Of a DNA stretch of 64,000 nucleotides, positions 1 through 11,821 are shown one piece after another; positions within the stretch are counted from its first letter, which is position 1; every line of letters starts with the position of its first letter. The notes under the pieces are model-generated. The model saw only the letters and a list, made by a program, of their open reading frames with translations. It was not told where the DNA came from and did not search any database. The position numbers and the translations under genes were made by a program. Source of the DNA: Blasia pusilla (taxonomy: Eukaryota; Marchantiophyta; Marchantiopsida; Blasiales); the NCBI GenBank assembly GCA_050084515.1, contig CM114271.1, positions 35,092,001 to 35,156,000 on the forward strand, written 5' to 3'.

Positions 1-312
1 TAACCATTTCTAGGCAAGCTGTCCGATTCCGACAAGTTGGCTGCTTAAGTGATCGGACTCTTTCCCTGTGAGACCAACTTCTGACGCATTGTGGCGGGCT
101 TCTTAACTTTTGGCTCGTTCCCCTACATTCGTCAAACCAGTTGTAGGCTTCTTTTCTTGTCTAAGATGTGCAAGATTCCTACTACCTGTCGGATTGCCAT
201 TTCGGATTCCCAACCTGTTGGATTTTTGTGGGTGTAGGGTGGAAGGGAATCACTTATCAAAATCTTTCCTTTCTTATGGTGAGCTTGCTTGCAAGGGGTG
301 CAAGTCATCTGA

Positions 313-390
313 TTCCGATGGGTTGCAAGAGTTGCAACCTGTAAAATTCCGATGGATTGCAAGAGTTGCAACCTGTAAAATTCCGACGGG
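313..390. repeat. 34-bp tandem repeat, two units plus a partial third
   Basis: The unit starting TTCCGATGG begins at 313, recurs at 347 and starts again at 381 as TTCCGACGG. Each unit contains TTGCAAGAGTTGCAA, which is almost self-complementary. Short open frames on both strands cross the repeat and are probably by-products of it. No function is evident. Confidence 0.8.
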
Positions 391-510
391 TTGGGAGGGG
401 TGCAGCTTCTCGGTTTCTCAAATTTAGGATCTGAATGAAGGGACATCAGTTCCTCTTTACTCCAGACAGCTAACAATCTTTCACAAAGTTGGTCTTGAGC
501 AGACATCATT

Positions 511-535
511 CATAACCAACACAAAGTTGGTTATG
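511..535. repeat. Perfect 10-bp hairpin
   Basis: CATAACCAAC, a 5-nt loop, then GTTGGTTATG. There is no U-run after it and no neighbouring gene, so there is no reason to call it a terminator. It may be a relic of a small inverted-repeat element. Confidence 0.7.
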
Positions 536-539
536 AGGC

Positions 540-967
540 AATTCAGGGGAGGCCATGATGCAGGCAAAAATCCCTGCAAAAAGAGAGGTTGGCATCGTAC
601 CGATGCGCATCCGGGTGGTCCTCCAACAAAAATACCCATGGGCATTGCTTATTGTAGACCGAGAGAGGCAATGTTAAGAAACTTAGGCTCACATGGAGAG
701 TGATGGAAAAATATTTGTAGTGGTCTTATGATGTCTACTTTTTTTTCGCCCCCTGGAAAAAGGAGGTTTCTTTAGGCCCGAGTGTGGACCACTACCTACT
801 CTCTTCTAAAGATTTCATGAATTTGAAAGCAAAAAAAAATTTCAAATATGTCAAAAAGTTTTGAAGAGAGGAGGCGGATTTGGCCCTTTTTTTTTTGAAG
901 AGAGACTCTCCTCTCTTCCTCTTTTCCTCTCCTCTCTTACTCTCTCTTGCCAGAATACCAGCCCCCA
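540..967. other. Unassigned stretch before gypsy copy A
   Basis: Holds poly-A/T runs and a CTCTTCC-rich tract near 900-950. No open frame resembles a known protein. It ends where homology to the gypsy integrase core begins, so it is the sequence next to the truncated 5' end of copy A. Confidence 0.5.
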
Positions 968-1800
968 TGGTCGAGCACTTCTCAAAGTGAATAGAGTTTA
1001 TTGCATTGCTGGAAAAAGCGAGTGAGGGAGTAGCGTTTGGCTTCCTAGATTGAATGCTGAGTCAATACGGCGCACTAGTTGAGGTGTTGAGAGACCAGGG
1101 TACAGAGTTCCGTGGGGAGTTTCAGGCCTTGTATGATCAGGAACTGATCGACCACCGCACTACTTTGTGAGATCATCCTGAGGAAGATGGACTAGCGGAG
1201 CGGGTTGTGTAGATGGTAAAGAGAGGACTACACAAGTATGGCTTGCAAAGAGGTCACCTAGAAGATTGGGACCTTCAGTTGCCGTGGTTGGCGATCGGAT
1301 ATAGATTCAGCAGGCAGATATCCTTAGCATCTTTCTCACCGTATTTGTTGCTTTATGGCCGAGAGCCAAATTTACCTGCGGCCATTGGTCAAGATGTTGA
1401 TGAGGTGTTGAACCTTGATGACCGTGATGTATGGATGCAAGCATGTTCTCAGAGGGCTGAGTTGTTTCGGAGAGTGATGCCCATGGCGTTTGAGAACTTG
1501 GCGATTGCGCAACATCAGGATACGTAGAGGTATGCAACTATTTGGTGAGGTGGTTATTGACCTACTATCCGGAGGTTTCATCACGGAGACTATGTCTACT
1601 TGCAGCAATCGGCATCCACGACATGGGATATGATCACAGGGCGCATCATCTTGAGAGTGCGTGAGGTTTTGCCATCCGTGTTCTCTTATTGGAGAGACGC
1701 GATGGTATGGTTTGGAAGGACCATGTGCATAACTGTGGGCCATGTCATCTTCCAAACATTGACGGTACAATTGATCCGAGCTTAGCAATAGTTCCTGCAG
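968..1800 (+). pseudogene. Integrase fragment (copy A)
   Basis: This is a broken Ty3/gypsy integrase, the enzyme that inserts element cDNA into chromosomes. Translation gives ASEGVA, then DQGTEFRGEFQAL with the second catalytic Asp, then DGLAERVV with the catalytic Glu. A clean 104-residue run at 1213-1527 follows and contains LLLYGREP. Nonsense codons interrupt the region upstream of 1213 and again near 1525. The C-terminal part (RFHHGDYVYL) shifts frame before entering the PHD finger. It lines up residue for residue with the integrase of copy C. The N-terminal HHCC zinc region and the first catalytic Asp are missing because the copy is truncated. Confidence 0.9.
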
Positions 1801-1808
1801 GCTTGCGG

Positions 1809-2954
1809 TGTATGTTGTGTGGTTCCACCCGTGGTGCAATCACTATGCTAGTTTGTGATGGATGTTCGAGAGGATTACATATGGCATGTTTGACCCCACC
1901 TCTCACTAGGGTTCATGTCGCGACCCTCATGACCAAACAAGTGCCAAGCGGAACATCGAACATTAGCGGGCTCACGCTAAGATGGTTTGCGCGTTGGAGT
2001 AGTCTCAAAGAGGAGACAAGAGACGAGACGCGAGCGAGGCGTAGCGTTTCAGATGTTGTGGTCGCGACCAAGAAACCTTGACCAAACGCAGAATGAGACT
2101 TGAAAGAAGTCGAGTCTAGGAAGTGGGTTGCCAAAGGAAGAATCCGGATTTGGAACGCCACTAACGTTTGAGAGTTTCCGACTGTATTTATGGCCATAAC
2201 TTTTAGCGCCAAGATGCGTTTGGATTAAATAAGGGTTCGTTAGAAAGCTTATGGAAAGCCGGTTCAAACGCACTAAAGATCTTTGCAAACGCTTTAGCAG
2301 TGGCTGAGAAACAACCCGGAAACGACTGTAAGTAGAGTCGGGTTGAGGGCCACAATGAAGGGCCCGACCCTCCTTTTCTAAAGGGGGGTTTATTGGAGAA
2401 CCCCAGAAGTACTAGTAAGGGGGAAGGTCTTCGAGAGTGCTTGGAACCCGAACCCCACTTTGGGCGCCGCGGGGTGGCTCAAGGGCATGGAACGGAACGC
2501 GAGTTTGGGAGTTGGGTTGGAAAACCTGCACCAAGTCTATTGAGGCAATTTTAGACATCCCTCTTGGATTTCACCCCATGACTCAATTACTTGGATCTCG
2601 GTTTGGAACTCACACGAGATCCGTTGAACAGTTGGGATCGCTAGGCGCGCAAGTCCCGTTTCAGATCCCTGGACTAACCAGGAAGTCTGTTCCAAGTCTT
2701 GAAGGACTTGCCGTGTTTTGGAAACTAGGAACTAAGGAAGGTTGAGCTTGATGAGACGCCGAGTTGAGAACTCGGTGGGTTGGAACGCTGGTTGGCCCAA
2801 ACCCGACTAACGAGAGTGCATGTTTTGGTGCAGATCGGCGATGAGATCGTGACCTACTGAACGTACGCTTCCGCAACACCAAAGATTGACGTTCAAGGAG
2901 AGTAGGGGCGCGACAGTTCCTCAGGGACGATGGATGTATCCCAGATGTACATAG
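1809..2954 (+). pseudogene. PHD finger of copy A, interrupted by a solo LTR
   Basis: Follows the integrase without a stop in between. The first part (1809-1915) shows CMLC, CDGC and HMAC, six of the eight C4HC3 zinc ligands. The frame is then cut by the LTR and resumes at 2916 with GRWMYPRC, ending at the stop 2952-2954. The seventh ligand is Tyr instead of Cys. PHD fingers read histone H3 tails in chromatin proteins. In this element the domain occupies the place where chromoviruses carry a chromodomain, so a targeting role is plausible but inferred. It cannot function in this copy. Confidence 0.85.
1916..2915 (+). mobile_element. Solo LTR, family L1, inserted in copy A
   Basis: Begins TGTCGCGACC and ends GGGGCGCGACA, a TG...CA pair with inverted ends. 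It is flanked by GTTCA (1911-1915) and GTTCC (2916-2920), a 5-bp target duplication with one change. The uninterrupted site exists in copy C, where the PHD finger reads straight through GTTCC, confirming the insertion point. A related copy lies at 26787-27810. No coding frame of interest is inside. Orientation is taken from the shared sequence order of both copies. Confidence 0.92.
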
Positions 2955-3148
2955 AGTAGGTAGTTCTACATTCCAACTTGTGTCTGTGACATGGATGACA
3001 AGAAGGCAACTAACGATAGGGCCACATGAGCACCTGGCCTTCTTGCTCTTAGCTTCCGAGAGATGTATGTCATGGTACGTAGGGATAGAAGGCTATCTGG
3101 AGTTAGAGGGACCTACATACTTTCAAATTATAATAACTTCTTGTAACC

Positions 3149-3433
3149 AAGGTTGCACACATAAAAAATCCATGTATATGGACTTATGTCCGTCCCTAGG
3201 ATGGGCATGTTTGTGTGGACTTAGGTACTCATGGCCCGCATTCGAGCCCGCACAGCCGCTACAGGCCTCATGCATGCTAAAAATTGAGTGCGGGATCGAC
3301 CACCCCCATTCTACATTACGGACTTGGAGGGCTCGAGGGCGGCATAAGGGTGGGTTCGAGTATGGGCCGGAGACCCGTTGCAATTGGGCATATTCGTCCC
3401 ATGGACGAACTTGTGCATTTCCAAGCAACGTTG
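3149..3433. mobile_element. hAT-type miniature element (CAAGG family), copy 1
   Basis: GC-rich body with repeated GCCCGCA-like words, bounded by CAAGGTTGCA-type ends (AAGGTTGCAC on the left, degraded CAAGCAACGTTG on the right). CTTGTAAC occurs at 3140-3147 and again at 3434-3441, an exact 8-bp duplication as made by hAT transposases. If the leading C is shared with the duplication, the element starts at 3148. Three better copies occur at 23737, 34739 and 50352. It carries no transposase. Confidence 0.8.
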
Positions 3434-3564
3434 CTTGTAACCCAATTTATACATTGTTAGAACAGAGTATGAAGTCAAGAGTGGATGAATGAGACTTTCT
3501 TGCAAATTCCAATATTTACAAATGCATGATTGGAAGTTTGATTTATTTTACTATACTTATGCTA

Positions 3565-4080
3565 CACTTTAGCTGTATAGTTGGCTTGGTGAGTTAATTC
3601 ATGCAACAAGATGGAAACATCACCTTGATGTTGTGAGGAAGATTATACAACATGTGAAATTCTCTTTTGAATTAGAACCTTCTCCAAATTTATAGTTGTA
3701 GGACCTCCTAGATGTTGATTGGATACGAAGTGTGTTTGATAGACACTCTATGTCTAGTTATTCTCTCATCTTAAGAATCGCAATTATAAGTTGGGTTTCA
3801 AAGAAGCAAACTCTAATGGCTTTATCTTCAATAGAGGTTGCGTGTGGAGGAGCAACCAATACAGAATATGAGGCGGTGTGGCTTTATGAATTACTCAAGA
3901 CCTGGTGTAATGTATGCAAATAATTTTAGTAGCATAAGACTTACTAATAATCTTGTGCTTGATACTTGAACAAAGCACTTAAAGATGCACTACCAAAATG
4001 ACTTGATCATAGAGAAAGTGCTTCCAAGAGACTTGAAGGAGGTCTATTTAGATCCATTAGTTACTAAATGAGCACATAGA
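3565..4080 (+). pseudogene. Ty1/copia RNase H fragment
   Basis: The end of a copia polyprotein. The clean part (3732-3923) reads FDRHSMSSY, then ISWVSKKQTLMALSSIEVA, the copia RNase H pattern with the usual Asp-Trp before it (DVDWIRS). Past the stop near 3921, translation still matches the conserved tail around TKHLKMHY and IIEKVLPRD. It is full of stops and has no LTR or upstream reverse transcriptase, so it is a truncated relic unrelated to the gypsy copies around it. Confidence 0.8.
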
Positions 4081-6300
4081 ATGTGCAATCCTAAGTCCTT
4101 TTGTAGGGAAAATCAAAAGTATTACCCAAATATAAGATTGTATGACTTGATTTATGAATATCTTTCTGACTCTTTCAAATTCCAAAGTGGTAAATTGTAA
4201 ACTAGATTGCATACATACCAATTTCTATCTACTCTCGTGACTACTTTAACATTATTTTTATCATGGCTCCAACCAATATTGCTTTTTTTTTACTTTTCTC
4301 ATAGCTCCATATTTCCTCATCAACCATTGATCTCTTCTTCTAAACTCAGGTGTACACAAACAAGGTGCCCTAAAGAGGTCTTAAACTCAAGGCATATATT
4401 TTTTATTCCCTCAACTAATAATTTAACATCTATATAAAAACTCACTCAAACATTCGTTGGAGTGTAATGTACATATCAGATCAACCTACAACATGACAAT
4501 CTAAGATCCCATCCCACCATAAGATCTCAAGGTAAAAAGACTCAAATTTACAGAGTGTCATATAGGAAAGGTTTAGGTTTTTCTATGTTACTGGGCTTAT
4601 TTATGAGAGAATGGACTCCAAGTTCTTATCTCTTAGGGCTATTTTATCCTAACCCTCTCCAAGGCTTCCCAAGGTAACTAATGCACCTAGACCTAGACCT
4701 AGCCCCAACGAATTATCCCATTCTTGATATATAAAATGAACTACGCTCCTAAGTAGCTTCTTTCCTACAATAGAAACTCCTAAAATTGAGTCAAATAGAG
4801 GGTTAACTCACTTGTCCCCAATATCTCCTTTAAAATACACATTTTGTTTGTATCTTATTCTACTTATTATTTTTAGCTTCTAGAAAATACATAAATTCAT
4901 AAATAAAAATCATGGATGAGCGGAATGGGAAGGGGGGGAGGTATGAAAGATGGCATGAATTTGTTCATCAAAGTGACATAGGACTACTTCCAAATTTTGA
5001 CATGCGCATGGAAAAACTCCTCATAAGATAGGATGTAAAGTAAAAAAGTGAAGAAAGGGAGTTGTTACATTCATAATAAAATCAAATTTTTAAAAAGGAT
5101 GGATGAGTAGAACTTAAACAAAAGGTGTGAACAACAAACAATAGAACATCCGAATGAAATATCAAGACAAAAGATAAGACTATTGCATAATACTATCAAA
5201 GGAAACCACTTGCATATTTGAGATCCTAGGATTTTTGAACAAAACACAAAAGTTGATATGATGCTTAAAAAAAAGCGGAAAGAAATAAGGAAGGATGAAG
5301 GGACAACATGGGAGATGGATGACATTTCACAATTGAAAAATCCAAAGAGAGTGTTTCAAGAACAATCTACATTATTAAAGTAACACGGTTCTTCTTGTAA
5401 GAAGAAAGCATTATTTTCTCTCTTTGGTCTAAGCCTTTTACAATAGGAGAAAATTTAGGTCTTTTTAATAATGTCTTAATTTTGTGACAAGAAATTGACA
5501 AGTATATTGCAAAAGTATGCGCGTACGAGTATGGATAGAAGACGAGATAGGGTGATCATATTCACCTTGTCTTCCTTTTCGGACCCTCTTCTTGTATCAC
5601 GTTTGTCCATCCATTCAATTTGGAGTTGATGGTGTTATCCATCTTTCCTTGGCTTTCATTGTTTTCCTCTCCAACCTTCCTACTTGGCTCCCTAGTTTTT
5701 TTGCATAGACATTAAGGAATCTGCATAAAACCCCATTAAGTGGTTTTCTTTTTCTTTTATAAGGTTTTTGTTTTTTGTAAATATGAGCTTCAATTCCCGT
5801 GAAGAAGCTTACGGTCCTCCTGGGAATTGAAGACCCAAAATACTACCCAAGAAACCAAATTCATATGGTAATATGTCACCATGATAAAAATGCTTATGTA
5901 TTGAGAGAGACATAGAATAATTTACACTTAAGAAACCACCCCGGTTTGGATTTTTTAAGAGGTTAGGGAAGAGGGTTCTCAAGAGGCTAATCCTAACTCG
6001 GCGGAAAAAAACTCTTAGAAGAGATGAAGGGACGAGGGCAACACGGACTTAAGGTGGTTCCCAAAGAGAAGAACGGAGAGGATAATTAATACTAACACCG
6101 GGACTAATTTAATTAGTTATGAAAGGACAAAATTCAAGCTGAAAAAATTAAAATTTCATATCAAATATCATAAAAAAAGTTGAGGAAAGTACATAGCAAC
6201 TTGTATTTTGCAGCCTAGGATCAACTATTGTAAGGTTATAACCAAACATAACTAAAACAAAATATAAAAAGTATAAAAAAAAATTTAATAAAAAATAACT
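4081..6300. other. AT-rich intergenic DNA, nothing recognised
   Basis: Short open frames only, the longest under 90 codons and low in complexity. No RNA gene, terminal repeat or promoter stands out. Confidence 0.5.
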
Positions 6301-9300
6301 TTTAAGGTGCAGGCACCGTATCCAAAGCTCCATCCATTGAACGCACTACATGAGCAAACAATCATGACACGGGATGCATTGAAGACCACGAAGCTGTGGA
6401 ATACGGGCACTAAATGTGCAAAGGGCAAGGAGAGTACAGCAGCAGGAACTACGGAGGGACGAGAAGTATGTGAGCGAAAGAACGGTACCGTGCTTGAATA
6501 AGGCAAGGACGGAGCGGGCACGATGCACCTACTCTGATCACTTCGGCGGACTGACAGGCCCTTCCTTCCTGTGTGGAACTTCCCGGCTGCGGATTGGACA
6601 CGCGTGAGGGGCGGTGAGGGCGCTCACGGGATAGCAGTCATTGCCATCGCGAGCTGCCAGTAAAATAGAGAATAGACAAGCATAGTTCCACTGTTTGTTT
6701 CGAAATGACTCGCCGAGAAAAGACGACAGAGAGGAGAGAAGAGAGAGGAAAGGAAGAGAGAGACGGTAGGCCAAAAAAAGATTATCTCAATTTTATTCTA
6801 TTTTTCAGAGGAGCGTATACAGAACGTATTCCATCGTAAGTGAGTCGCACCGTCGAGTACAGTAATTTTGCTGAGGGGAGTTGAACTGTTTAGATACGAG
6901 CTGCTGAACAGATGGAGATTGTACCCATTATAAAGTTCTACCAGTCGTAGAGCGTGAAAAGGAGTGGGCCAGACCTTGAGTAGCAACTTCTTTGCTGAAG
7001 AGTCCATCGTGGAAGATGGTCTGCGCGAAACGAAATCCATGAGAGCTGAGTTACTTTCCATGTCGCAGATGCTTGTATGCAAAAAGTGTTGCATCGTTCG
7101 TGTGTGCTGCGCTAACAGACCAGAGCGAGAACTGCATTTTTAAGAGGGCCAAGCTGTCTGTTTCTAGGCTGGGATATGTCGATGGATGAGACCGTGCAGG
7201 GATTTCGTATTGGTCGGTATGGGTAAAGGTGATGTAAGTGTTTTTTTCGGTGAGTGTGCAGAAAACAGAATAGAGTGGTGGAGTGGTAGATATACGGTAA
7301 AGCTGACAGAGCCCTGGCAATGTCTCCACGCGTGCGAACACCAGCATCCCCATTTCTCGCTGCCACACGGCATGTATCGGGAACAGGCAGCCTCACTTAC
7401 CTTCGCGATTCTCCTGAGATCCCTCATTTAACTCGATGATTCTCCTGAGATGACGGTCGGTGAAGAGGTAAGCTTCGAACTCAGCCTGCCTCATATGACA
7501 TACGCAGGTGACCGTCTTTCCAACTTTGATCACCTTTCGGGGGTTGTATACTTCACCGAATACGCGCACTTATTGCGTAGTTACTGTCTCATCCGGGACG
7601 CCTGAGGAATGCCCATAGGCGGCCGGGTGCGCCCTAGGGCTGGAGTACCTTCAAGTAGGTCAAGTCCGGTTATCGCAGCTCACTGCTGTGACGCCTCGTG
7701 GCCACCACCACAGGTGACTTAGATTATGCACATACCGTGACGGAGTGTTGTTGTAATCAGTCAACCTCGGCTGATCTAGTCAAACATTGGGTAGAGGTTC
7801 AAGCTCAGACGTGACGGTATACCCCAGAAGAATTTCGCTCAATCATACCGGTCACGAGGAAAATTGGAATCAAGAGTTGAAGTTGGTGAACATAAGGGAA
7901 CTCCATTCCCACATCCAGGAACTTTAAGCCGTGCCAACATGAAAGAGTAGGGTAAGGTATTCCTTCTTATCTGCACCGACGACGGAAGGAAGGTGTGGAT
8001 CATTGCGATCCGTGATTGCCAGCTCATACCCAGCATTTGACTGGAAAAGTTCTGGCGGATCTTCATGCGAGTGAATGGAGACATCAACCAGTTTTAACAC
8101 TAGTTTTCTAAGCGGTGCTTTATTGTTTCAGTTACCTCTTCCGGGGCAGAGAGGACACAAAAACAGTGGCCACCCGTGAAATTCCTAGTGCCAATCATGA
8201 AACGAAGACCAGGCAGCAGAAACCTGCAGCAGCGTGGTGTACACTACTGTCACCTCTGACTGTGAACTATTGACAGCTAGAGACTTTGTATTATTAGCTC
8301 CAAGGATAGCCATGCAATGTGAACCACCACCACAATATCTCTGAGTATACCGTGTCAATCGACTACAAAAGGAGATCTAGAGTGTACTTAATCCCAGCAG
8401 TATGGAGGGGAGCAACTGACACTCCATCATAACCGGCTTAGTTTCACAGATTATGGAACGAATCCCGTCTAATCTGATTCCTTCGTGGCCAATTTCATAG
8501 AAGAGTTTCTTCGCTACGAGCATATCTATCGATGACATACGTGTATTTAAATTGAAGTGTATTGAGGTTTCAAGCATGTGAAAGGCATGGAAGTCAGAGG
8601 CCCTTACGCGCGAAACAAGCCAGTCCATGTCTAGAGCTTGAAATATTCATCTCCACTCGACGAGACACGAAAGGTAATCTAACCAAAAGCATAACCGAGC
8701 GAATAAACCAGTGGACGGCAAATCAGAAAAAACCCCTGGAACGCGAGGGCATCAAATCGGAAGGCAAAACTCCACTGGTTGGATGCGGATACACAATGAG
8801 AACGCAAAGAAACGAGGGGGGTTCGAGTGTGAGGACAAATCATGAAAGTTTCAAGTTTCTCCAAAACCACAAATCTTACATCTTGATCAGAAAACCATTT
8901 ACCCCAGACCTGCCTACAGTAACTCATTGTCTAGGGATCCTCTAACTAAATTGACAGTATAACCGAACCCTGCCTTCCAGCTGAACGTGTTCGCTACTTC
9001 CGTTCAATGAAGAAAGTCAAGCTTGGCACCCTTTCGGGCATGGTCCCTGACGCGTTCTGACTCTCTGACCCAGGAAGGTTTACGTCCAACCGGGTCCAGA
9101 TAAAAGAATGAGAAAAAAGGGGCGAAAAGAAGAAAGAAAAAAAGGGACCCAATAGTTGCAATTCGAGCCTAAAGCAATGAATGGCATCATGCACGCAGAG
9201 ATGCACACGGGACCTACAGTCCCTGCAGGAAGTAGAACACATAGACCAATGCGCACTACCTCATAAAATCTAAAGAATGTCCGGGCTTCTAAAACCCTTC

Positions 9301-10273
9301 ACAGGGTCTCTGTAATGATCACATGAGGCTGCACGATGCATCTTCCGTGTGGCCAGCCTGGGACATTCAAAGAATCGGAAAATGGGTCGGAACACAGAAG
9401 GAGTTTGACCTAGTATATCAAAACCAAGGGCAAGATTTCACGCCCACTATTTCGTCATATTCCCTCCACAATCCGTCGTGAGCAGCAACCGACCGACACA
9501 ATCTCCAGTTGACACCCCGTGCGCTTGAACAGAACAATGCATTCCCTCCTCTTCGTGTTGTACCCCACAAAAGAGCTTCAAAGCTTTCCTCTGGTATGTG
9601 TACTAATATCGACACGCGCTCTTTTACTTCTCATCACGAAAGACGAAACATGAGGAGATAGCAGGCTCGATTAGGCAGCCCGTACGCGTATCGACAATAC
9701 ACATCGGCACAGAGCGAGGACTCAGCTGCGCAACTCCGCCGCTTCTCAGTTGACCTTCCATCTCGTGACCTGTTGTCGACCCCATCACCCCTCGGGAACG
9801 AAAGAAAAATCGGACATTCTCTCGTTGGGAAGACAAAAACTCGCGTAAGAGGGCAGAAAACTATTAGGAAATGTATAATCCTCGTTAATCAACCGTTCGT
9901 CCACCTTACGAACTCGGAAAATTGCGCAAGTAGAATCTGAGGGAACGAAAAAAACTAGCACACCGAATCTCCAATTGTTAGTTGGAAGTCTTCCTCTTCC
10001 CACCCACATCCTTCGCTCTTCTTCGACCTCTTCTTTACGCCGCCTATCTGTCCATACCTGTCACGCTCCTGTATGCACAAATGCGCAGTCTACACTTCTT
10101 GCACTTTTGCTCGCTCCTCTCTCCATTGTCGCTCGGAGAAGCCCCACTCAAACGATCATACAAACTTGTTCAGATGTCGTACGATTCTCTTCCACGTTCG
10201 AATTCCACTTTCGATCACGGTCAACCGTTGCTAGTCCTCTGATCGATTCATCTATCTGAAGGTGTAGTTTCTT
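6301..10273. other. Higher-GC block downstream of the F-box gene, no gene recognised
   Basis: Base composition rises at about 6300 and stays high into the F-box gene. Several 60-130-codon frames occur on both strands (for example 6798-7094 minus and 8562-8945 plus), but none resembles a known protein and they overlap each other freely. The block could hold spliced non-coding or 3' UTR sequence of the F-box gene, or part of another intron-rich gene. I cannot support a specific call. Confidence 0.4.
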
Positions 10274-11821
10274 CTATAGTTGAACGATAGCGGTAAGATC
10301 GTTGGGGTGCACCATGTAAGGCATGTCGGTCACCCACTGCCACTGCGCACGAGCCGTTTTCAGGTCGCAAACACAGCAGCGAATGCTCATCAGATTGGGG
10401 TAATTCACCTCGTACAAGTAGATCATACATTGATTGTCCTTTCCAGCGACACATCCGATATACCAAAGCCAGGTACCCTTCTCGAGAGGTGGAATGGGGG
10501 CAACTTCAACCCACTCCATCTTGGACTCCTCGAGTTTCCATACACTGATCGAGGTCTCTTCCTTCATGTGCGGCCCATCTTCCACTTTGAAGAGCTTACC
10601 CCCGCAAGACACCAAGTGAAAATGGTGGTAGCGAGGAGGAGCAGTAGAGTTGTGAGTCATAGGAAGCCTACTCCACTGGCCCTTTTCGACATCGTAAGAA
10701 GCGACCTCGTTAATGAGGTTCAACCTCCGCGAGTAAACCAAAAGCTTTCCATTGTGAACCGTGCCGAAACGAACCTCACGGAAAGACGAGGGCAGACTCA
10801 TGATGTAGCTCCATCGATTCGTAAGAGGATCGTAAATCTCGGCCGAGCAAAGAGATCTCCGGGACAGACCCTTTCCTCCAGCCACGATGAGCTTCGTCCG
10901 CTTTGCCCCTTTCTCTCCCTTCTCCTCTATCACTCCTACGGCTGGCATGTCCCTAGCGTGGTGCATGGGCGGCATCTCCTTCCAGGTGTTGGTGACGGGG
11001 TTGTACACCAAGGCGCTCGACGAGGGGCAGCAACCGCCCACGAGATAAATCAATCCTCCCCCCACGACCAAGGAGTAGTGATTTCTCCCTGCGAGGATCG
11101 GAGCTCTAATGAACTGAGACTTCTTATAGACGGGATCGTAAGCCAGAATGGCGGCCTCGCTGTCTCGAGATTCGGGTTTGAAGATGAACAGCCACGGTTC
11201 ATGATACCCGGAGAGCGCTCGGAGGTGGAGGAACGACGGGGAGAGCAGAAGGGCCCTCCATCTCTTGCACACAAGGCGGAGGCGCACGAGGCATCTCCAG
11301 GGCAGCCTCACGAGACAAAGCTCGAGGAGATCGTTGGGCAAGGAGTTTTGGTCCATCAGACTCTCTTCTTCAAACGGTTGCCATCTCTCCTCTTCCCTCC
11401 TCAGCTTTTGCTGCTCCAAAAGCTTTCGAGATTGAAGACGGGTGTGGGCGGCCGGACCCGAGCCCTTACCATTGTTCACGTCTTTCCCATGGGCGCTGCT
11501 TTTCGCAACCACGGGCTTGTGCGAAGGCTGATAGCGAGACAGCTGGGAAAAGTGGTACGACAGATGATTGGTCTGCGAGGGGGTCAAGGAGCGGGAGAAA
11601 GATGAGGATTGTGGTGGGGGAGGAGGGGGAGCGAAAGAAGAAAACAAGGACGAGATAGTGGTGGCTTGTGACGGAGGTGCCGGGGGAGCCTGAGAGGATT
11701 GTTGCGAGATGGGATCGTTAACGAGCAGTGAAAGCTGGGGCGCAAGAGATGCGAGGGCGGTGGGCGGACAGGGAAGGGAGTGGGAATGGGAAGAGTTAGG
11801 CTGGTTAGGAAAGGATTCCAT
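10274..11821 (-). CDS. F-box/kelch-repeat protein
   Basis: An uninterrupted single-exon frame of 515 residues from an ATG at 11821 (context TCCATGG); the frame stays open five codons further to a GTG, which is not a likely plant start. The first 160 residues are Ser/Pro-rich and low in complexity, with a proline run near residue 65-70 and a charged helix (QQKLRREEERW) near 140. The F-box follows at about 160-200 (LPNDLLELCLVRLPWRCLVR, then VCKRWR). The C-terminal half has kelch-like blades at about 252-285 (YLVGGC, then YNPVTNTWKEMPP), 310-345 (LIVAGG, then YDPLTNRW), 358-388 and 405-450. F-box/kelch proteins bind SKP1 in SCF ubiquitin ligases and choose substrates through the propeller; the substrate here is unknown. 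No lesion is seen, in contrast with every other coding region of the window. Confidence 0.93.
   Translation of the reverse strand: MESFPNQPNSSHSHSLPCPPTALASLAPQLSLLVNDPISQQSSQAPPAPPSQATTISSLFSSFAPPPPPPQSSSFSRSLTPSQTNHLSYHFSQLSRYQPSHKPVVAKSSAHGKDVNNGKGSGPAAHTRLQSRKLLEQQKLRREEERWQPFEEESLMDQNSLPNDLLELCLVRLPWRCLVRLRLVCKRWRALLLSPSFLHLRALSGYHEPWLFIFKPESRDSEAAILAYDPVYKKSQFIRAPILAGRNHYSLVVGGGLIYLVGGCCPSSSALVYNPVTNTWKEMPPMHHARDMPAVGVIEEKGEKGAKRTKLIVAGGKGLSRRSLCSAEIYDPLTNRWSYIMSLPSSFREVRFGTVHNGKLLVYSRRLNLINEVASYDVEKGQWSRLPMTHNSTAPPRYHHFHLVSCGGKLFKVEDGPHMKEETSISVWKLEESKMEWVEVAPIPPLEKGTWLWYIGCVAGKDNQCMIYLYEVNYPNLMSIRCCVCDLKTARAQWQWVTDMPYMVHPNDLTAIVQL

Larger units (their letters stand above)
968..3112 (+). 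mobile_element. Ty3/gypsy copy A: 5'-truncated integrase + PHD, split by a solo LTR
   Basis: Copy A starts inside the integrase core (MVEHFSK, matching copy C) and runs through the integrase C-terminus, PHD finger and 3' UTR. It ends at 3112, where it stops matching C just before C's polypurine tract. A 1000-bp solo LTR lies in the middle of the PHD finger. Several stops and a frameshift near 1580 break the frame, so it is dead. The integrase residues DQGTEF are kept here although C has lost the Asp. Confidence 0.9.

Noticed and set aside
511-535. Hairpin considered as a terminator or small RNA
   Set aside because: No U-run, no associated gene and a stem of only 10 bp; listed as a simple repeat.
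540-960. Weak similarity to methyltransferase motif IX-X around 690-760
   Set aside because: A short AT-rich match (GAGAGTGATGG and neighbours) without flanking support; it could not be extended.
968-1800. Integrase fragment considered as a domesticated host gene
   Set aside because: It has stops, a truncated start and an LTR in its last domain; it is an ordinary dead copy.
10280-11605. 441-codon open frame on the plus strand opposite the F-box gene
   Set aside because: It is the antisense shadow of the intact F-box/kelch frame. It shows no domain, while the minus strand has an F-box and kelch repeats.
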